In this document: in pieces, positions 60,720 through 64,000 of the stretch
Layout: the number at the start of each line of letters is the position of its first letter
Position numbering within the stretch: the first letter of the stretch is position 1
Origin: Pseudomonas silvicola
GTDB lineage: Bacteria > Pseudomonadota > Gammaproteobacteria > Pseudomonadales > Pseudomonadaceae
Assembly: GCF_026651855.1 (NCBI RefSeq)
Contig: NZ_CP093280.1
Coordinates: forward strand, 4,876,001 to 4,940,000
DNA: 64,000 nt
Direction: 5' to 3'
Position numbers and translations under genes: made by a program
Notes under the pieces: generated by a model
Seen by the model: the letters and a program-made list of their open reading frames with translations, nothing else
Databases searched by the model: none
Told to the model about the DNA's origin: nothing

Positions 60720-61489
60720 GCACTCCCTTGTTGCAGATTGACCAGGTGCGCAAGCAGTTCGGCGGAGTCGCCGCGCTCAATGGCGTGAGCCTGACCATTG
60801 CCCCCGGGCATGTCCACGGCCTGATTGGCCCCAACGGCGCTGGCAAGACTACCTTCTTCAACGTGATGACCGGGCTGTACACCGCTGACAGCGGCCGCTT
60901 CATGCTCGATGGCCAGGCCTATGCACCGACAGCGGTGCACAAAGTGGCCCAGGCCGGCATTGCCCGTACGTTCCAGAACATCCGCCTGTTCAATTCGATG
61001 ACAGTGCTGGAGAACGTCATGGTTGGCCGCCATGTGCGCACCCGCAACGGCGTGTGGGCGGCACTGAGCCGCCATCGCCGGGCCCGGGAAGAGGAACGCG
61101 AGACCGAAGCCGTGGCCCGGCACCTATTGGACTATGTCGGTATTGGCCAGTGGGCCGACAGCCGCGCCGATGCGTTGTCCTACGGCCACCAGCGGCGCCT
61201 GGAAATTGCCCGGGCACTGGCCACCGAGCCACGCTTGCTGGCCCTGGATGAACCGGCTGCCGGCATGAATGCCACCGAGAAGCAGCAACTGCGCGGGCTA
61301 TTGGAGAAGATTCGTGACGATGGCCGCACCGTGCTGTTGATCGAGCATGACGTGAAGTTGGTGATGGGCGTGTGCGACCGCATCAGTGTGCTCGACTACG
61401 GCACCCTGATCGCCGAAGGCACGCCCCAGGACGTGCGCCGCCATCCCGCCGTGATCAAGGCTTACCTGGGGGGCGCTGCCCATGTCTGA
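60716..61489 (+). CDS. Branched-chain amino acid-type ABC ATPase (LivG family), original copy
   Basis: A 257-residue ATPase. Walker A is GPNGAGKTT (about residues 37-45), LivG-specific segments follow (QAGIARTFQNIRLFNSMTVL), the signature is LSYGHQRRLEIARAL, Walker B LLALDEPAAGMN and the switch His in LLIEHDVKLVM. The ATG overlaps the LivM stop by 4 nt. From 60831 to the end its DNA is the first copy of the 766-bp tandem repeat. It ends 8 nt inside the start of the chimeric ATPase gene. Confidence 0.95.
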   Translation: MSTPLLQIDQVRKQFGGVAALNGVSLTIAPGHVHGLIGPNGAGKTTFFNVMTGLYTADSGRFMLDGQAYAPTAVHKVAQAGIARTFQNIRLFNSMTVLENVMVGRHVRTRNGVWAALSRHRRAREEERETEAVARHLLDYVGIGQWADSRADALSYGHQRRLEIARALATEPRLLALDEPAAGMNATEKQQLRGLLEKIRDDGRTVLLIEHDVKLVMGVCDRISVLDYGTLIAEGTPQDVRRHPAVIKAYLGGAAHV

Positions 61490-61596
61490 AGCACTGTTGC
61501 ACATCAAGGGGCTGAAGGTGCGCTACGGCGCCATCGAAGCGGTGAAGGGCATCGACCTGCAGGTGCAGGCCGGGGAGCGCGTGACCCTGATCGGCG
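60831..61596 (+). repeat. 766-bp tandem duplication, copy 1
   Basis: It begins at the 19-nt word CCAACGGCGCTGGCAAGAC within the Walker A of livG, runs through the rest of livG and the first 115 nt of the following ATPase gene, and ends just before the next occurrence of the word at 61597. It differs from copy 2 at only two positions (61036 and 61039). Confidence 0.97.
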
Positions 61597-62255
61597 CCAA
61601 CGGCGCTGGCAAGACTACCTTCTTCAACGTGATGACCGGGCTGTACACCGCTGACAGCGGCCGCTTCATGCTCGATGGCCAGGCCTATGCACCGACAGCG
61701 GTGCACAAAGTGGCCCAGGCCGGCATTGCCCGTACGTTCCAGAACATCCGCCTGTTCAATTCGATGACAGTGCTGGAGAACGTCATGGTTGGCCGCCATG
61801 TACGTACCCGCAACGGCGTGTGGGCGGCACTGAGCCGCCATCGCCGGGCCCGGGAAGAGGAACGCGAGACCGAAGCCGTGGCCCGGCACCTATTGGACTA
61901 TGTCGGTATTGGCCAGTGGGCCGACAGCCGCGCCGATGCGTTGTCCTACGGCCACCAGCGGCGCCTGGAAATTGCCCGGGCACTGGCCACCGAGCCACGC
62001 TTGCTGGCCCTGGATGAACCGGCTGCCGGCATGAATGCCACCGAGAAGCAGCAACTGCGCGGGCTATTGGAGAAGATTCGTGACGATGGCCGCACCGTGC
62101 TGTTGATCGAGCATGACGTGAAGTTGGTGATGGGCGTGTGCGACCGCATCAGTGTGCTCGACTACGGCACCCTGATCGCCGAAGGCACGCCCCAGGACGT
62201 GCGCCGCCATCCCGCCGTGATCAAGGCTTACCTGGGGGGCGCTGCCCATGTCTGA
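61482..62255 (+). CDS. Chimeric LivF-LivG ATPase created by tandem duplication
   Basis: A 257-residue intact ORF. Residues 1 to about 40 are identical to the LivF start (MSEALLHIKGLKVRYGAIEA), and from the Walker A motif (GANGAGKTT) onward it is identical to LivG (FFNVMTGLYTADSGRFMLDG to the end). All ATPase motifs are present: LSYGHQRRLEIARAL, DEPAAGMN and IEHDVK. The only changes from livG in the shared part are two synonymous ones (GTG to GTA, CGC to CGT, codons VR in GRHVRT). It overlaps the preceding and following genes by 8 nt each and is probably translated. It may act as an extra LivG-like subunit, compete with LivG, or be neutral. Confidence 0.93.
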   Translation: MSEALLHIKGLKVRYGAIEAVKGIDLQVQAGERVTLIGANGAGKTTFFNVMTGLYTADSGRFMLDGQAYAPTAVHKVAQAGIARTFQNIRLFNSMTVLENVMVGRHVRTRNGVWAALSRHRRAREEERETEAVARHLLDYVGIGQWADSRADALSYGHQRRLEIARALATEPRLLALDEPAAGMNATEKQQLRGLLEKIRDDGRTVLLIEHDVKLVMGVCDRISVLDYGTLIAEGTPQDVRRHPAVIKAYLGGAAHV

Positions 62256-62362
62256 AGCACTGTTGCACATCAAGGGGCTGAAGGTGCGCTACGGCGCCAT
62301 CGAAGCGGTGAAGGGCATCGACCTGCAGGTGCAGGCCGGGGAGCGCGTGACCCTGATCGGCG
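61597..62362 (+). repeat. 766-bp tandem duplication, copy 2
   Basis: It starts at the second CCAACGGCGCTGGCAAGAC (61597) and ends before the third at 62363, which belongs to the original livF Walker A. The two differences from copy 1 are at 61802 (A for G) and 61805 (T for C). Confidence 0.97.
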
Positions 62363-62964
62363 CCAACGGCGCTGGCAAGACGTCCACCCTCAAGGCCCTG
62401 GCAGGCTTGCTGCCAGCGGCAGCGGGGGAGATCCGCTTCGGCGGGCGCTCGATCGCCGGCGCGGCCGCCCACCGGCTGCCGGGGCAGGGCATGGCCCTGG
62501 TGCCGGAGGGGCGGGGCATCTTCACCCGCATGAGCGTGCTGGAAAACCTGCAGGCCGGTGCCTACCTGCGCCGCGACCGCGAGCAGGTGGCCAGTGAAAT
62601 GGACGGACTGTTCGACCACTTTCCGCGCCTGCGCGAGCGCCTGGCGCAGCCGGCAGGCCTGTTGTCCGGCGGTGAACAGCAGATGCTGGCGCTGGCCCGT
62701 GCGTTGCTGTCCAGGCCGCGCCTGCTGGTGCTGGATGAACCGTCCATGGGCTTGGCGCCCTTGATGGTGGAGAAGATTTTCGAGGTGATCGATAGCGTCT
62801 GCCAGGCCGGCATGACCCTGTTGCTGGTGGAGCAGAACGCCCGTCTGGCCTTGCAGGTCACCGACCGCGCGTACGTGATGGACAGTGGCCGAATCACCCT
62901 TAGCGGGCCGTCTGCGCAGTTGCTGGACGATCCGCAGATTCGCGCAGCGTACCTGGGTGAATGA
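62248..62964 (+). CDS. Branched-chain amino acid-type ABC ATPase (LivF family), original copy
   Basis: A 238-residue ATPase. The N-terminus matches the chimera's first 40 residues; Walker A is GANGAGKTS, followed by LivF-specific GMALVPEGRGIFTRMSVLEN, signature LSGGEQQMLALARAL, Walker B LLVLDEPSMGLAP and switch segment LLLVEQNARLAL. It completes the ATPase pair of the importer. It starts 8 nt inside the chimeric gene and is followed after 92 nt by the binding-protein gene. Confidence 0.95.
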   Translation: MSEALLHIKGLKVRYGAIEAVKGIDLQVQAGERVTLIGANGAGKTSTLKALAGLLPAAAGEIRFGGRSIAGAAAHRLPGQGMALVPEGRGIFTRMSVLENLQAGAYLRRDREQVASEMDGLFDHFPRLRERLAQPAGLLSGGEQQMLALARALLSRPRLLVLDEPSMGLAPLMVEKIFEVIDSVCQAGMTLLLVEQNARLALQVTDRAYVMDSGRITLSGPSAQLLDDPQIRAAYLGE

Positions 62965-63056
62965 ATTGATTTGACCCCCGACGCCACCGGACCGCCGGCG
63001 TGTTCCCTCCTTGCAGTGTGGCTGGCAGCAGCCGCGTTTTTTAACAGGAAATGACC

Positions 63057-64000
63057 ATGAACAACTTTTTCAAACGCGCGGCCCTCGTGGGCTTGGCCCT
63101 CACCAGCGTGGCCAGTGCCATGGCCCAGGCCGACCAGGAAGTCCTGATCGGCCTGGCGGGCCCCTTGACCGGGCCGTCGGCCCGGATCGGCAAGGACCTG
63201 GAAAACGGCGCTCAACTGGCCATCAGCGACGCCAACGCCAAGCACCCGACCCTGGGTGGCAAGCCGGTGACCTTCAAGCTGGTCAGCGAAGACGACCAGT
63301 CCGACCCACGCACCGCGGTGACCGTGGCCCAGCGCTTGGTGGACGCGGGGGTAGTGGGTGTGGTGGGGCACTGGAACACCGGCACCAGCATTCCGGCGGC
63401 GCGGGTGTACCATGACGCCGGTATCGCCCAGGTGGCGCCGGTCGCCACCGGCCACGCCTACACCCAGCAGGGCTTCGACACCAGCTTCCGCATCATGGGC
63501 CACGACGATGACGGCGGCCAGGTCGCGGGCCAATACGCCCTGCAAACCCTCAAGGCCCAGCGCATCGCTGTCATCGACGACCGCACGGCCTTCGGCCAGG
63601 GCCTGGCCGACCAGTTCATCAAGGCCGTCGACGCCCATGGCGGCAAGGTGGTGGCCCGTGAGTACGTGGACGACAAGACCATCGACTTCAGCGCCGTGCT
63701 TACCACGATTCGCGCGCAGAACCCGGACCTGATCTTCTTTGGCGGCGTGGACTCCCAGGCCGCGCCCCTGGCCCGGCGCATCAAGCAGTTGGGCATCAAG
63801 GCTACCCTGATGGGCGCGGGTGGTTTCGTCAGCCAGACCTTCCTGCAACTGGCGCAGAACGATGGCGAGGGCGTGACTGCCCTGGAGCCAGGCCTGGCCG
63901 TGGCGCAGATGCCCGGCGGCAAGGCGTTCGAAGCCGCCTACCGCGCGCGCTTCAAGGCCCCCATCGAGCTGCACGCGCCATTTGCCTACGACGGCGTCGG
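63057..64000 (+). CDS. Branched-chain amino acid-type ABC substrate-binding protein (LivK family; partial, 3' end outside window)
   Basis: An open frame from ATG 63057 to the window edge, about 314 codons. The signal peptide MNNFFKRAALVGLALTSVAS ends near AMAQA; the mature part starts EVLIGLAGPLTGPSARIGKD, the family's ligand-domain start. Later blocks are GVVGHWNTGTSIPAARVYHD, VIDDRTAFGQGLAD and IRAQNPDLIFFGGVDSQAAP. AGGA lies seven nt before 63057; the ATG at 63051 is too close to it. The operon position after LivF-type ATPase and the complete permease set support an importer. The ligand is unknown. Confidence 0.95.
   Translation, partial: MNNFFKRAALVGLALTSVASAMAQADQEVLIGLAGPLTGPSARIGKDLENGAQLAISDANAKHPTLGGKPVTFKLVSEDDQSDPRTAVTVAQRLVDAGVVGVVGHWNTGTSIPAARVYHDAGIAQVAPVATGHAYTQQGFDTSFRIMGHDDDGGQVAGQYALQTLKAQRIAVIDDRTAFGQGLADQFIKAVDAHGGKVVAREYVDDKTIDFSAVLTTIRAQNPDLIFFGGVDSQAAPLARRIKQLGIKATLMGAGGFVSQTFLQLAQNDGEGVTALEPGLAVAQMPGGKAFEAAYRARFKAPIELHAPFAYDGV

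Noticed and set aside
60716..62964. Treating the repeated ATPase genes as an insertion element
   Set aside because: There are no terminal inverted repeats, target-site duplication or transposase; the structure is fully explained by recombination between the two Walker A sequences.
1..64000. CRISPR arrays, tRNA or rRNA genes, prophage or insertion sequences
   Set aside because: No regularly spaced short repeats, cloverleaf-like gene, integrase, transposase or phage structural gene was recognised on either strand.

Overview
The window is a GC-rich, gene-dense stretch of a Pseudomonas chromosome, probably the P. putida/fluorescens side of the genus. The evidence is MexEF-type efflux genes, a galactose/arabinose dehydrogenase closely resembling the P. 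fluorescens enzyme, DUF1302/DUF1329 proteins, many LysR regulators, a perfect PtxS-type operator and Pseudomonas-like palindromic repeats between convergent genes. No tRNA, rRNA, CRISPR array, phage or insertion sequence was recognised. The first gene (mexF) and the last gene (a periplasmic binding protein) are cut by the window edges.

Layout. 1-7.6 kb: mexEF, a membrane diguanylate cyclase, an MFS remnant, a receiver-only response regulator, an aldo/keto reductase and a DUF2252 protein. 7.7-14.3 kb: a LysR-controlled set (LigI-like amidohydrolase, anion-symporter MFS, SDR, TIM-barrel isomerase) converging with a 2,5-dioxovalerate dehydrogenase, which suggests catabolism of a sugar acid or lactone. 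14.5-33.5 kb: a large catabolic region with two NodD/NahR-like LysR regulators. It holds an amidohydrolase/HbpS-like pair on the minus strand and a co-directional 13-gene run on the plus strand: extradiol VOC dioxygenase, Rieske ferredoxin, FAH-family hydrolase, flavin monooxygenase, DUF1302, DUF1329, YCF48-like protein, RND exporter, MFS, second FAH-family protein, DenD-like dehydrogenase, cyclase-family hydrolase and LigF-like GST. This looks like an uptake-plus-ring-cleavage pathway for an unidentified aromatic compound. Three promoters in it share a double ATC-N9-GAT (nod-box-like) element ending in GATTAGTCA.

33.6-48.6 kb is mostly housekeeping or miscellaneous: AlkA-type glycosylase, a beta-hydroxyacid dehydrogenase, a second diguanylate cyclase, an orphan ParA, a cysteine desulfurase, a secreted lactonase, an aldo/keto reductase, a stand-alone AroA, an MFS transporter, a lipoprotein hydrolase, a DUF4174 protein, a PRISE-type reductase and a SulP transporter. 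48.8-51.2 kb: galactose/arabinose 1-dehydrogenase plus type I alpha-ketoglutaric semialdehyde dehydrogenase. 51.5-56.4 kb: a Tat-exported binding protein with its ABC permease and ATPase, converging with an AprAB-like flavoprotein/ferredoxin pair. 56.7 kb: an aldo/keto reductase behind a PtxS-type operator. 57.6-64 kb: a LysR regulator and a Liv-type ABC operon.

Most notable points: (1) an exact 766-bp tandem duplication in the Liv operon, which created an intact LivF-LivG chimeric ATPase by recombination between the two Walker A motifs; (2) the nod-box-like regulon and the unassigned aromatic pathway it appears to control; (3) a stand-alone AroA with Phe where glyphosate-sensitive class I enzymes have Pro101; (4) a perfect PtxS operator before a diketogluconate-reductase-like gene; (5) palindromic repeats sharing short words at convergent gene ends.
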